From assembly GCA_035492775.1 (NCBI GenBank), contig DATJIW010000073.1, positions 18,848 to 82,847 of the forward strand: DNA of 64,000 nucleotides, given 5' to 3'. The notes below the pieces were generated by a model that was given only the letters and a program-made list of their open reading frames with translations, did not search any database and was not told the origin of the DNA. Source of the stretch: DATJFQ01 sp035492775 (lineage in GTDB: Bacteria > Acidobacteriota > Vicinamibacteria > Vicinamibacterales > 2-12-FULL-66-21). Below, piece by piece: positions 1-8,601 of the stretch (positions are counted from its first letter, which is position 1; each line of letters begins with the position of its first letter). The translations under genes and the position numbers were made by a program.

Positions 1-999
1 GCGAACCACGAGACCCTGGCGGCCGCTGCTTCCGCGCGGACCGCCGCCGACGCCGTCACGACTCTGTCGAAACAGATCTGGACGCCGCTGGCGCCGCTCG
101 TCGATTCGGTCGCAGGTGTTCACCGTCTGCGCATTGCGCCGGACGGGCTCCTCAATCTGGTGCCGTTCGAGGCATTGTCGGACGGCCGCGCCCTGATCGA
201 TCGCTTCGCGATCGCCTATCTGCCCGCGGGCCGCGACCTGGCAATCGAGGATGCGTCGCCGCGCCCGGCGTCGGCTCCGGTCGTCATGGTCAGCCCGGGC
301 TCGGTTCGGAAGTCCGATTCCGGGGGAGAAAACGTCGAACAACTCGCTCCGCTGACCGCGGCAGTGGCCGAAGCCGACGATGTGCGCCGGACGATAGCCG
401 ACTCGACGTTGTTCGGCATCGGCAGCGCGACCGAACGTCGGCTGAAAGCGCTGCACGGCCCGCTGCTGCTGCACATCGCCGGCCACGGCGTCATCCAGGC
501 CGGCGACGAGACGTGCCGCGGTTCGGCGTGCGCCGGCACGACCGATCCCCTGAAACGGACGATGGCGCTGTCGGGGATTGTGCTCGAGGAAGCGTACGGA
601 AGGGGTGGGGCGTCCGATGAGGACGGCCTCGTCACGGCTGACGAACTGCAGAACGTGGATCTTCGCGGAACCGAGATGGTCGTGCTCTCGCAATGCCGCA
701 TGGCCAACGGCGTGGCGTCGGTCGGAGAAGGTGTCTACGGCATGCGGCGGGCAGCGGCGATCGCTGGCGCCCGGACGTTCGTCGCGCCGCTCTGGAACGT
801 CGACGATGACGTGCAGCGCCAGTTGATGCACCGCTTCTACAAGGCACTCGCGTCCGGCGCGACGCGCGCGGACGCCCTTCGTACTGCCAAGCTCCAGATC
901 CGACGGACGTCCGCCACAAGCAGCTTTCTGTATTGGGCGCCCGTCATTCTCTCGGGGTCTGCGGGTCCGCTGCCCGCGTCGACGTTCCGGGCGCGGTGA
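1..999 (+). CDS. CHAT-domain (caspase-like) protease, C-terminal part
   Basis: The frame is open from the first base of the window, so the true start and any N-terminal repeats (often TPRs in this family) are missing. The visible 332 residues are a CHAT domain: an entry motif around LLNLVPFEALSD, the catalytic-His segment LLLHIAGHG near 470-490, and the catalytic-Cys segment VVLSQCRMANG near 680-710, followed by the usual APLWNVDD and FYKALASG segments. Both catalytic residues are present, so it could be an active cysteine peptidase. Its stop codon overlaps the GTG start of the YfhO-pilin gene (GTGA, 996-999), which suggests translational coupling. The family assignment is firm; substrate and pathway cannot be read from the sequence. 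Confidence 0.85.
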   Translation, partial: ANHETLAAAASARTAADAVTTLSKQIWTPLAPLVDSVAGVHRLRIAPDGLLNLVPFEALSDGRALIDRFAIAYLPAGRDLAIEDASPRPASAPVVMVSPGSVRKSDSGGENVEQLAPLTAAVAEADDVRRTIADSTLFGIGSATERRLKALHGPLLLHIAGHGVIQAGDETCRGSACAGTTDPLKRTMALSGIVLEEAYGRGGASDEDGLVTADELQNVDLRGTEMVVLSQCRMANGVASVGEGVYGMRRAAAIAGARTFVAPLWNVDDDVQRQLMHRFYKALASGATRADALRTAKLQIRRTSATSSFLYWAPVILSGSAGPLPASTFRAR

Positions 1000-3905
1000 C
1001 CTCACGACCTTCCGCGACCGGACGGACGACCATCGCGGTACTGGCCGTGCTCGCCTTGTTGCCGGTCCGCGGGCTGTTTACGACCGGCCGCCTGTTCTTC
1101 GTGCGGGATCTCGGCTTCTTCTTCTGGTCGCGCCACCTCTGGCTGCGGCACACAATCTTCGGCGGCGAACTGCCACTCTGGAATCCATACACGGCTGCAG
1201 GCCACGCCGCTTACGCCGACGCGCTGAACCAGATCTTCATGCCGCTCACCCTCGTCGTGCGGCTGCTGCCCTCGGACGTGGTGTCATTCAACCTCTGGAT
1301 TGCACTGCCGCTGCCGGTGGCGACGCTCGGGATGTTCGGTTTCCTGCGCCGCCGCCTGACGATCCCGGCTTCCGCCCTGGGCGCCTGCGGCTTCGCGCTC
1401 TCCGGCGCGATGGTGTCGTCGCTCAACGCTCCGAATCTGTCCTGGTCACTGGCGCTGCTGCCCTGGCTCTGCTGGATGGGCGATCGCCTCGTGTTTCAAC
1501 CCTCCGCGCCGGCCCTCGTGAGCCTTGCCGTCGTCGCCGCGCTGCAGGCATTGAGCGGCGAACCTGTGACGCTGGCGGCGAGCGTGATCGTCCTCGCGGT
1601 CTGTTCGACGACAGCGCCGCGGCGTCCGGGTGTGCGCAGGACGCGCGCGCTCACGTGGGTTCTGGCTGCGCTTGCGATTGGCGCTGCGCTGTCGGCAGTG
1701 CAGATGCTGCCGACCACCGCCGCTGGCATCCATGCCGGCCGAGCCGCGTGGTCCGAAACACCGGATTTCTGGTCGCTCCATCCGCTTGCCGCGCTCGAAG
1801 CCGTCGTGCCGCATCTGTTCGGGAACTACTACTCGGCATTCCTCGCCGATCTGCCATGGATGACGGCGCTCAACAGCGGGCGCGAGCCGTTCTTCTATTC
1901 CATCTACGTGGGGCCGTTGATCGTGCTGCTCGCGTGTGCGGGCGCCGCTGCGTATCCACGCCGGTCGGCGCCCTGGCTGGTGCTGCTGGTGATCTTCGGC
2001 ATCGCGGCGGCCGGACAGTACACACCCATTTACCCGGCGGTGCGACGGCTGTTTCATCCGCTCGCGTTCTTCAGGTTCCCCATCAAGTACCTCGCCGTCG
2101 CCTTCTTCGCGCTCGCCGTTCTGGCGGCGTACGGGTGTGAGGGACTGTATGATCCCGACCGCCATCCGCGGATCCGACGGACCGCGGCGGGCGGCGGCGC
2201 GCTCGCAACGCTGTTCGCAGCGCTCGTAATCGTTGCACTTGCCGCTCCATCTGCTGCCTTGCATGCAATCCATCAGGTCGCGGCGCGAATTCAGGTTTCC
2301 GATCCGGATGCCGCCGCCGCGTTCCTGCTCCACGTCGGCGAGCCGCTGGCCTCACGATCCATCGGCCTGTTGCTCGCGGGAGCCGGCGTGCTCGCGCTGG
2401 CGGCGGGTGAGCACGGTGCGCGTCGGCGTACTGCGCGGATGGTATTGCTCGCGCTCTGTGCCGGTGATCTGGCGATCAGTAACGGCTCGCTCAATCCGAC
2501 CGTCGAAGTCTCGAAACTCCGGCCGCCCGCGTGGTACGAACAACTCGCTTCGCGTGATCGCATTTACGTCGGCGGCCGCCTTCGGGGCTTCATGGACGCC
2601 GATGATCCGGACGGCAGCCCCGGCTGGGATATCCCGGCGGAACCTTCCGCCATCGCGGGGCGCGCCGTACTGAACGCGGAGCTGCCCATGGAACCCTCCG
2701 GATGGAAAGCCAGAGAGTCCGTTTCGTACGACCTGCCGGTTCTTCTTCCCGCAGAGTACGGCGCGGCGATGCATCGGTTCGTCGACGCCGGTCCTTTCGC
2801 ACGCGAGGCGTTCCTGCGGCGTTCCGGCGTCCGTTGGTGCGTGCTGCCGGAGGACTTCGCAGACGGCAGAATCATCGCGAAGGTGCCCGACTGGCACATG
2901 ATCGTCACGGAGTGCAACCCCGCCGCGAGCCGGATCTTCGTCGCAACCTCGGCGGAAATCTCATCGAATTTCCGATCCCAGCAGGATGCGCTTTTCGATC
3001 CCTCGTTGGCGGACTCCGTACTTCGCATCGACGCGACGGTGGACTCCGCCCCTGGCGCGGAAGCGGCCGATCGTCTGGACGCCGCAATCACGAAGGATTG
3101 GACGAACGAAGTCGAGCTTGCCGTATCGCTGCCGCAGGACGCATTCGTCGTCCTGCGCGATTCGTACGACCCCGGCTGGCGCGCAACGGTCGACGGCGCC
3201 GCCGTTGACGTCCTGCGTGCCGATACGCTCTTCCGCGCGGTGCACGTCCGTGCCGGCAGACACGTGATACGGTTCGTGTACCGGCCACGCATGCTTGTCA
3301 CCGGTCTAAGCCTTTCAGGGATCGCCATCGTGTTCTGTTGCTTCCTCGTGCTCCCGCGCCGGAAGCGCCCGTCGTCCGCAGAGGCTGGATTCACGCTGCT
3401 CGAGCTGATGGTCGTGATGGCGCTCATCGGGATTCTGCTGGCGATTGCGTTCGCACGTTACCAGGGCATGCGCGCGCGTGCCGACGAAGCGTCGGCCGAC
3501 AGCGCACTGCGAACGATCGCAACCGCCCAGTGGACGTTCGCGCTCACGTGCGGACGCGAGAAGTACGCCACCACGCTGCCGGCCCTGGCGCAGCCGATTC
3601 CGTCGACGGGGCAGGCGTTTCTCGGTCCCGACCTGACAGGAGGCGAACAGGTGCAGCATTCGGGCTACCTGTTCCAGATGGCCGCCAAACCGATCGACGA
3701 TGCGCCGCCGTCGTGCAGTGGCGTACCCGTGGCGCAGGGCTACGCGGTAACGGCCGACCCGATATCCCCAGGCGTCAGCGGGACTCGATTCCTGGCGATC
3801 AATGCGGACCGCGTCGTGTACGCCGACGAGACGCAGACGTTTACCGGCAACATGCCGGAATCGGGTGCACCGGAGCACGGCACCGAAGTCCGCAAAGATA
3901 AATGA
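996..3905 (+). CDS. YfhO-like membrane protein fused in frame to a type IV pilin domain
   Basis: 969 residues from GTG 996, chosen because it overlaps the upstream stop by 4 nt; a TTG at 933 is also in frame. Residues 1-480 are hydrophobic with many membrane segments and resemble the YfhO/GT-C family of glycan-modifying membrane proteins (LFFVRDLGFFFWSRH, GELPLWNPYTAAG, FRFPIKYLAV). Residues 480-760 form a large outside domain ending in the YfhO-like DSYDPGWRATVDG. A last membrane helix (about 766-787) is followed by RRKR, then EAG-FTLLELMVVMALIG, a complete prepilin N-terminus with the cleavage Gly798/Phe799 and Glu at +5. The remaining 171 residues look like a pilin with two cysteines. No stop codon separates the parts. 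GTG 3348 could start a free prepilin with a 14-residue leader. Either part alone is a normal protein; the fusion is odd. Confidence 0.8.
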   Translation: MTSRPSATGRTTIAVLAVLALLPVRGLFTTGRLFFVRDLGFFFWSRHLWLRHTIFGGELPLWNPYTAAGHAAYADALNQIFMPLTLVVRLLPSDVVSFNLWIALPLPVATLGMFGFLRRRLTIPASALGACGFALSGAMVSSLNAPNLSWSLALLPWLCWMGDRLVFQPSAPALVSLAVVAALQALSGEPVTLAASVIVLAVCSTTAPRRPGVRRTRALTWVLAALAIGAALSAVQMLPTTAAGIHAGRAAWSETPDFWSLHPLAALEAVVPHLFGNYYSAFLADLPWMTALNSGREPFFYSIYVGPLIVLLACAGAAAYPRRSAPWLVLLVIFGIAAAGQYTPIYPAVRRLFHPLAFFRFPIKYLAVAFFALAVLAAYGCEGLYDPDRHPRIRRTAAGGGALATLFAALVIVALAAPSAALHAIHQVAARIQVSDPDAAAAFLLHVGEPLASRSIGLLLAGAGVLALAAGEHGARRRTARMVLLALCAGDLAISNGSLNPTVEVSKLRPPAWYEQLASRDRIYVGGRLRGFMDADDPDGSPGWDIPAEPSAIAGRAVLNAELPMEPSGWKARESVSYDLPVLLPAEYGAAMHRFVDAGPFAREAFLRRSGVRWCVLPEDFADGRIIAKVPDWHMIVTECNPAASRIFVATSAEISSNFRSQQDALFDPSLADSVLRIDATVDSAPGAEAADRLDAAITKDWTNEVELAVSLPQDAFVVLRDSYDPGWRATVDGAAVDVLRADTLFRAVHVRAGRHVIRFVYRPRMLVTGLSLSGIAIVFCCFLVLPRRKRPSSAEAGFTLLELMVVMALIGILLAIAFARYQGMRARADEASADSALRTIATAQWTFALTCGREKYATTLPALAQPIPSTGQAFLGPDLTGGEQVQHSGYLFQMAAKPIDDAPPSCSGVPVAQGYAVTADPISPGVSGTRFLAINADRVVYADETQTFTGNMPESGAPEHGTEVRKDK
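3348..3905 (+). other. Pilin (PilA-like) module with possible internal start
   Basis: The GTG at 3348 lies in the same frame as the YfhO-like gene. It would give a stand-alone prepilin with a basic 14-residue leader (VLPRRKRPSSAEAG) before FTLLELMVV. No Shine-Dalgarno sequence precedes it, so independent initiation is not well supported. The mature part has two Cys (TCGREK, PSCSG) that could form the disulfide loop common in pilins. This is an alternative reading of the preceding gene, not an extra locus. Confidence 0.5.
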
Positions 3906-3909
3906 GCAA

Positions 3910-3927
3910 GGATCTTTGCTAAGATCC
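3910..3927 (+). promoter_or_regulatory. Hairpin / possible extended -10 between pilin and VKOR genes
   Basis: A perfect 7-bp inverted repeat GGATCTT-TGTC-type stem (GGATCTT, loop TGCT, AAGATCC) lies in the 38-nt gap. No T-run follows, so it is a weak terminator candidate. The same bases contain TGCTAAGAT, an extended -10 match that would place a transcript start about 12 nt before ATG 3944, which has no Shine-Dalgarno sequence. Confidence 0.3.
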
Positions 3928-3943
3928 ACGCAACAACTCTCTA

Positions 3944-5125
3944 ATGTCTGCGCTGGCCCGGAAGCTTCTGGTGGGGTTCGGTGTGCTCGGACTGGCCGCG
4001 TCGAGCGCGGCCACATGGGTGCACTATCACCTCATCGTCAATCCCGACTACACCTCGTTCTGCGACGTCAACGCGACGGTGTCCTGCAGGCAGGCGTATT
4101 TGAGCCGATATGGATCGATCGGCGGGGTTCCCGTCGCACTGGGCGGCGTGGCGTTCTTCGTACTCGTGCTGCTGCTGGTGTGGGGCAGCCGCGGAAAGAG
4201 CCGGATCGGCGATTCAGCGCCCGCGTACATCTTTTCGCTGTCGACGCTCGCGCTCGCGGCCGTGCTCTATCTCGCGTACGCGTCGTTTTTCGTGTTGAAG
4301 GAAGTCTGCCCGCTGTGCGTGACGACATACGTCGCGGTGGCCGGCATCTTCATGATCTCCGGAGGGGCCAGCTCGGTGCCGTTATCGTCCTTACCCAGGC
4401 GTGGAATGCGCGATTTGGGCGCGCTGGTGTCCAGTCCCGTGCCGCTGATTGTCGCGCTGCTGTTTGCCGGCGGCACTGCTTCTGCGGTGGCCTTCTTCCC
4501 GCGTCCCGAAGAGCGGCCCGTCGTGACGGTCGAGGCGCTCCCGCAGGATCAACGAAGCGAGCTGGAACGGTGGTGGGACCTGCAGCCGAAAATGGACATG
4601 CCGTATTCGAACGACGGCGCGAAGGTCCTCCTGATCAAGTTCAACGACTATCAGTGCCCGCCGTGCCGTGCGACATATTTCGCGTACGAGCCGGTCATCG
4701 AGAAATACAAGGATCGGCCGAAGGACTTCAAGTATCTGCTGAAGCACTTTCCGCTGGATCCGAAGTGCAATGGGTCCGTCGCGAACCTGGTGCATCCCGC
4801 CGCCTGCGATGCCGCCGCGGCAGCCGTCATGGCGGAGTCGAAGGGAGCGTTCGACAAGCTGACCGACTGGTTCTTCATGCACCAGGATCAATTGAGTCCG
4901 ACCACCGTCAGAACGGCCGCGAAGGACGTCGCCGGCATCACGGATTTCGACGCCCAGTATCCGAAGGCGATCCAGCGGGTGAAGACCGAAGCTGCCACCG
5001 GCGGCGCTCTGGGCGTCAACTCGACGCCGGCGTTCTTCCTCAATGGGCGCCGGATTACCGCGCTGCCTCCGAATGCGCTCGACGCGCTCATCGAACTCGA
5101 AATCAAGAAGGCCGGAGGGCAGTAG
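3944..5125 (+). CDS. VKOR-DsbA fusion, disulfide bond formation enzyme
   Basis: 393 residues. The N-terminal half (1-190) is a vitamin K epoxide reductase homologue: several membrane helices, the loop cysteine pair C40/C48 (FCDVNATVSC) and the redox CPLC motif C122-C125. The C-terminal half (about 200-393) is a DsbA-like thioredoxin fold with CPPC (C238-C241) in NDYQCPPCRATYF and a cis-Pro segment NSTPAFFLNG. In this family the VKOR part passes electrons from the exported thioredoxin domain to quinone, so a single chain does the work of DsbA plus DsbB. It sits between the pilin and the pil ABC transporter. The pilin and the PilW-like protein both contain cysteines, so pilin oxidation is a reasonable inferred role. 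Confidence 0.9.
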   Translation: MSALARKLLVGFGVLGLAASSAATWVHYHLIVNPDYTSFCDVNATVSCRQAYLSRYGSIGGVPVALGGVAFFVLVLLLVWGSRGKSRIGDSAPAYIFSLSTLALAAVLYLAYASFFVLKEVCPLCVTTYVAVAGIFMISGGASSVPLSSLPRRGMRDLGALVSSPVPLIVALLFAGGTASAVAFFPRPEERPVVTVEALPQDQRSELERWWDLQPKMDMPYSNDGAKVLLIKFNDYQCPPCRATYFAYEPVIEKYKDRPKDFKYLLKHFPLDPKCNGSVANLVHPAACDAAAAAVMAESKGAFDKLTDWFFMHQDQLSPTTVRTAAKDVAGITDFDAQYPKAIQRVKTEAATGGALGVNSTPAFFLNGRRITALPPNALDALIELEIKKAGGQ

Positions 5126-5145
5126 CGCCCGGCGCCCCTTGCCGC

Positions 5146-6102
5146 ATGACCGACGTTGCGATTCGCACTCGCGATCTGAGCAAGGACTACTCGGTTGGAT
5201 TCTGGCGTCCGCGCCCGTACCGGGCGCTGGACCGCCTCTCGATTGACGTCGCCCGAGGCGATGTGTTCGGGTTTCTCGGCCCGAACGGCGCAGGGAAGAC
5301 GACGACGCTCAAGCTGCTGATGCAGCTCGTGTTTCCGACGAGCGGCGACGCGGAAATCCTGGGACGGCCCGTCGGCGACCTGTCCGTTCGCCGGCGAATC
5401 GGCTACCTGCCGGAGAACCCCTACTTCTACGACCACCTGACGGCCGAGGAGCTGCTGGACTACTACGGCCGGCTGTTCCGGCTGGACCGCCGTGCGCGTC
5501 GCGTCTCGACGACGCTCGATCGGGTGGGCATCGGGGCGGAACGGCGGCTGCAGCTGCGCAGGTTCTCGAAAGGCATGCTGCAGCGGGTTGGCCTCGCGCA
5601 GGCGCTGCTGAACGACCCGGACGTCCTGTTTCTCGACGAGCCGATGTCCGGGCTCGATCCGCTGGGCCGTCGCGACGTGCGCGCGCTGATCCTCGAACTT
5701 CGCGACCAGGGGCGGACGATCTTCTTCAGCTCGCACATTCTCTCGGACGCCGAAACGCTCTGCAGCCGGGTTGCGATTGTCGCGAAGGGACGTCTTGCCG
5801 CGACCGGCGCGCTCGGCGAGCTCCAGGAGTTCACGATTCTCGGTTGGGAACTCGTCGTGTCGGCGATGACGTCCGCGGCGCTGGAATCGCTCGCCGGACG
5901 CGTCCGCAACATCACGCAGATCGCGGGCGGCCGTTACGCGATCGAGCTGCCGGCGGACACGCCGCCCGATCGCATGCTCGCCGAGATCACGTTGGCGGGG
6001 GGTTCGCTCGTATCGCTCAACCCGGTACGCGAAACGCTCGAGGATTTCTTCGTCCGTCGCGTGGCACAGGTCGGCGAGGGCGCGCGGGGGCCGGCGGCAT
6101 GA
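5146..6102 (+). CDS. ABC transporter ATP-binding protein (PilH-like by position)
   Basis: 318 residues from ATG 5146. Walker A GPNGAGKTT at about 45-53, a signature region RRFSKGMLQRVGLAQAL (a FSKGM variant of LSGGQ), Walker B DVLFLDEPMSGLDP near 161-174 and a switch His in FFSSHILSDAE. It belongs to the ABC-2/CcmA-like ATPases. The permease gene starts inside its stop codon (ATGA, 6099-6102). In Myxococcus xanthus an ABC transporter (PilG/H/I) is encoded beside pilA and pilD and is needed for pili; the order here is similar, so that role is inferred from synteny. The start leaves 20 nt after the VKOR-DsbA stop. Confidence 0.85.
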   Translation: MTDVAIRTRDLSKDYSVGFWRPRPYRALDRLSIDVARGDVFGFLGPNGAGKTTTLKLLMQLVFPTSGDAEILGRPVGDLSVRRRIGYLPENPYFYDHLTAEELLDYYGRLFRLDRRARRVSTTLDRVGIGAERRLQLRRFSKGMLQRVGLAQALLNDPDVLFLDEPMSGLDPLGRRDVRALILELRDQGRTIFFSSHILSDAETLCSRVAIVAKGRLAATGALGELQEFTILGWELVVSAMTSAALESLAGRVRNITQIAGGRYAIELPADTPPDRMLAEITLAGGSLVSLNPVRETLEDFFVRRVAQVGEGARGPAA

Positions 6103-6905
6103 ATGCGGCCAGCTGCGTGGCGGTGGCGGTGTTCCGCGAGTCGGTCCGCGACAAGGTGTTCTACAACCTCGTGCTGTTTGCCCTCCTGCTGGTCGCGGCG
6201 TCGATCCTCATCGGACAGCTGACCGCCGGCCAGGACGTCAAGATCATCAAAGACCTGGGCCTCGCCGCCACGTCGTTCTTCGGACTCTTCATCGCCGTGT
6301 TCGTCGGCACGAGCCTCGTCTCGAAGGAGGTCGAGCGGCGAAGCATCTATCCGCTCCTCGCGAAGCCCGTGAGCCGCTCCGAGTTCATCGTCGGGAAGTA
6401 TTTCGGCCTGCTGTTGACGCTGCTCGCCAACATCGCCGTGATGACGGTGGCGCTGTATGCCGTCCTGTTCTTCCTCGCCCGCGGCGTGCCTGAGAACATC
6501 CAGGCGGTGTGGGATTCGCCGGCGATGGATCCCGCGATGCTCGAGGCGATCGCGCTCATCTTCGTCGACCTGGCGCTCGTGACGGCGCTGGCCCTCTTCT
6601 TCTCGAGCTACTCGAGTCCGATGCTGTCCGCGGTGTTCACGCTCGCGGTGTATGTGATTGGGCAGTTCAACGCCGATCTGCAGCACTTCGACACGATCGT
6701 CAAATCACCGGGAGCCGCGGCGATCGGCAAGGCGTGTTATTACCTGTTGCCCGACTTCGCGAAGTTCGACATCAAGCTGGCCGTCGTGCACGGATTGCCG
6801 GTATCGATCGGTTACGTGGCCGCGTCGGCGGCGTACGGCGCCGCATACATCGCAGCTCTCATCTTCGGCGCCATCGTCATTTTTTCGCGGAGAGACTTCA
6901 AGTGA
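6099..6905 (+). CDS. ABC-2 type permease (PilI-like by position)
   Basis: 268 residues with about six membrane segments. The pattern is that of ABC-2 permeases (ABC2_membrane_2/5 type): an N-terminal helix (FYNLVLFALLLVAASIL), the cytoplasmic motif SKEVERRSIYPLLAKPVSR, then a long hydrophobic region ending IFGAIVIFSRRDFK. It overlaps the ATPase gene by 4 nt and the next gene by 4 nt (GTGA, 6902-6905), so the three are almost certainly co-translated. The substrate is unknown. The context (pilin, prepilin peptidase, PilS/PilR) points to a part in pilus assembly or export of a pilus-associated factor. Confidence 0.8.
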   Translation: MNAASCVAVAVFRESVRDKVFYNLVLFALLLVAASILIGQLTAGQDVKIIKDLGLAATSFFGLFIAVFVGTSLVSKEVERRSIYPLLAKPVSRSEFIVGKYFGLLLTLLANIAVMTVALYAVLFFLARGVPENIQAVWDSPAMDPAMLEAIALIFVDLALVTALALFFSSYSSPMLSAVFTLAVYVIGQFNADLQHFDTIVKSPGAAAIGKACYYLLPDFAKFDIKLAVVHGLPVSIGYVAASAAYGAAYIAALIFGAIVIFSRRDFK

Positions 6906-7822
6906 CGCGCGCCCCGGGGACACTGCGCCGCACGCGCGCGATTGCTGCCGGCGCCGGCGCGTTGTGCCTGGCCGGCGCGATCGCGCTCCACGCGGCTGAT
7001 CGCCGGTTCGCGCCGGCGCCGGACGTGCACGAGCCCGGCTTCCTGTATGTGCGCTCGCCCGCAACGGTCAAGCGGCTGGCGCTCGAGTACGACGCAATCG
7101 CCGCGGACGTGTACTGGATCCGCGCGCTTCAGCACTTCGGTCGCGAACACCTCGCCCAGCCGCCCACCGTCAGGACATATAACCTGCTGTACCCGCTGCT
7201 CGACCTGACGACGACGCTCGATCCGTACTTCAATATCGCGTACCGATTCGGCGCGATCTATCTCGGGGAGCCGTATCCCGACGGTCCCGGACGGCCGGAT
7301 CTGGCCGTGACGCTCCTGCAGAAGGGACTCCACGCTCAGCCCGAGAAGTGGCAGTACATGCAGGACCTCGGCTTCGTCTACTACTGGCATCTCCACGACT
7401 ACCGCGCGGCCGCGGCGTGGTTCGAGCGCGCCGCCGACATCAAAGGGGCGCCTTCCTGGCTTCGCCCGTTGGCGGCCGTCACCCTCGCGGAAGGAGGCCA
7501 CACAGGAGCATCACGCATGCTCTGGGAACAGATCGCGAAGTCGGACGAACAATGGCTCCGCGATTCCGCCCGACGGCGTCTCCAGCAGCTCGACGCGATG
7601 GATGTCATGGCGTCGGTCCAGGACCGGGTCCACGCGTACCACGCGTCGCATCCCGCGGTCCCGCTGACATGGACGACGCTCGCGGCGGCTGGCGTTGTTC
7701 CGGGTGTGCCGCTGGATCCCTCTGGGACGGCGTATGTGATCGATCCGAAGACGGGAGACGTGTCGGTGTCGTCCGATTCGGCTCTGTATCCGATGCCGGG
7801 ACCGTACAGGCCGGAGCGCTGA
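6902..7822 (+). CDS. TPR-like membrane-anchored protein in pil cluster
   Basis: 306 residues from GTG 6902. A single N-terminal signal/anchor helix (AIAAGAGALCLAGAIALHAA) precedes a helical region with TPR-like spacing (YFNIAYRFGAIYLGE; KWQYMQDLGFVYYWHLHDYRA; AAAWFERAAD; LLQQLDA-like helices). The C-terminal part is a short Gly/Pro-rich domain (VPGVPLDPSGTAYVIDPKTG), often seen after TPRs in acidobacterial and deltaproteobacterial pil loci. No catalytic motif is visible. Overlaps of 4 nt (upstream) and 1 nt (TGATG, downstream pilD) place it firmly in the operon. By position it could stand for PilG of the M. xanthus cluster, but that is not shown by sequence. Confidence 0.65.
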   Translation: MTRAPGTLRRTRAIAAGAGALCLAGAIALHAADRRFAPAPDVHEPGFLYVRSPATVKRLALEYDAIAADVYWIRALQHFGREHLAQPPTVRTYNLLYPLLDLTTTLDPYFNIAYRFGAIYLGEPYPDGPGRPDLAVTLLQKGLHAQPEKWQYMQDLGFVYYWHLHDYRAAAAWFERAADIKGAPSWLRPLAAVTLAEGGHTGASRMLWEQIAKSDEQWLRDSARRRLQQLDAMDVMASVQDRVHAYHASHPAVPLTWTTLAAAGVVPGVPLDPSGTAYVIDPKTGDVSVSSDSALYPMPGPYRPER

Positions 7823-8592
7823 TGCACTTCGACGCGACGGCCATCGTTCTCGCGCTCGTCGGGCTGATGGTCGGCAGCTTTCTCAACGTCTGCATTTATC
7901 GAATCCCGCAGCGTCGCTCTGTCGTCCGGCCGCGATCGCGGTGCGCTTCGTGCGAACGCCCGCTCGCGTGGTACGAAAACATCCCCGTAGCGAGCTACAT
8001 CGCGCTTCGCGGACGCTGCCGTACGTGCGGTGCTCGAATCGCACTGCGCTATCCGATCGTGGAGCTGGCGACGGCGGCTGCGTTCGTCCTCGAATACGCG
8101 GTTCTGGGATGGTCGCCGCTGCTCCCCGTGCGGATTGCTTTCGCCTGCATCCTCATCGTCCTTTTCGCGATCGATCTCGAGCATCAGCTGCTGCCGAACG
8201 TCATTACGCTGCCCGCGCTCTGCGCGGGCCTGGTCGCGGCGATCGCGCTGCCTCCCGGTCTTCGCGACGCGCTCATCGGCGCCATCGTCGGCGGCGGGAT
8301 TCTGTTCCTCATTGCGGAGGTCTACTTCCGCCTGCGCCACGAGGAGGGCATGGGCATGGGGGACGTGAAGATGCTCGCGATGATCGGAGCGTTCCTCGGT
8401 TGGAAGCTGACCCTTCTCACGCTCATTCTGGCGTCGCTCGGCGGTTCCCTTGCTGGCGTGCTGCTGCTCGTCACGCGCCGCGGCAATCTGAAGGCAGCCC
8501 TGCCGTTTGGAACGTTTCTCGCGGCCGGAGCGCTGGCCGCAAGCCTGTTCGGCGAGCCGATCGTCGCGTGGTATCTCGGTCGTCTCACCTGA
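7822..8592 (+). CDS. pilD: Prepilin peptidase / N-methyltransferase (PilD)
   Basis: 256 residues. This is a full-length A24 prepilin peptidase: the N-terminal GSFLNVCIYRIPQR motif, two CxxC pairs (CASC and CRTC) of the zinc-binding methyltransferase domain, and both catalytic aspartates, in AIDLEHQLLPN and in the GxGD motif EGMGMGDVKMLAMIGAFLG. It has about seven to eight membrane segments. It cleaves type IV prepilins after Gly and methylates the new N-terminus. Its substrates probably include the fusion pilin at 996-3905 and the two minor pilins at 9952-11333. It starts in the stop codon of the preceding gene. Confidence 0.95.
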   Translation: MHFDATAIVLALVGLMVGSFLNVCIYRIPQRRSVVRPRSRCASCERPLAWYENIPVASYIALRGRCRTCGARIALRYPIVELATAAAFVLEYAVLGWSPLLPVRIAFACILIVLFAIDLEHQLLPNVITLPALCAGLVAAIALPPGLRDALIGAIVGGGILFLIAEVYFRLRHEEGMGMGDVKMLAMIGAFLGWKLTLLTLILASLGGSLAGVLLLVTRRGNLKAALPFGTFLAAGALAASLFGEPIVAWYLGRLT

Positions 8593-8601
8593 GGCTTGAC
8601 G

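Noticed and set aside
3802..5145. Long open frame fused upstream of the PilH-like ATPase
   Set aside because: It is the shadow of the VKOR-DsbA gene in another frame: Arg-rich and without domain signal. The ATPase starts at 5146.
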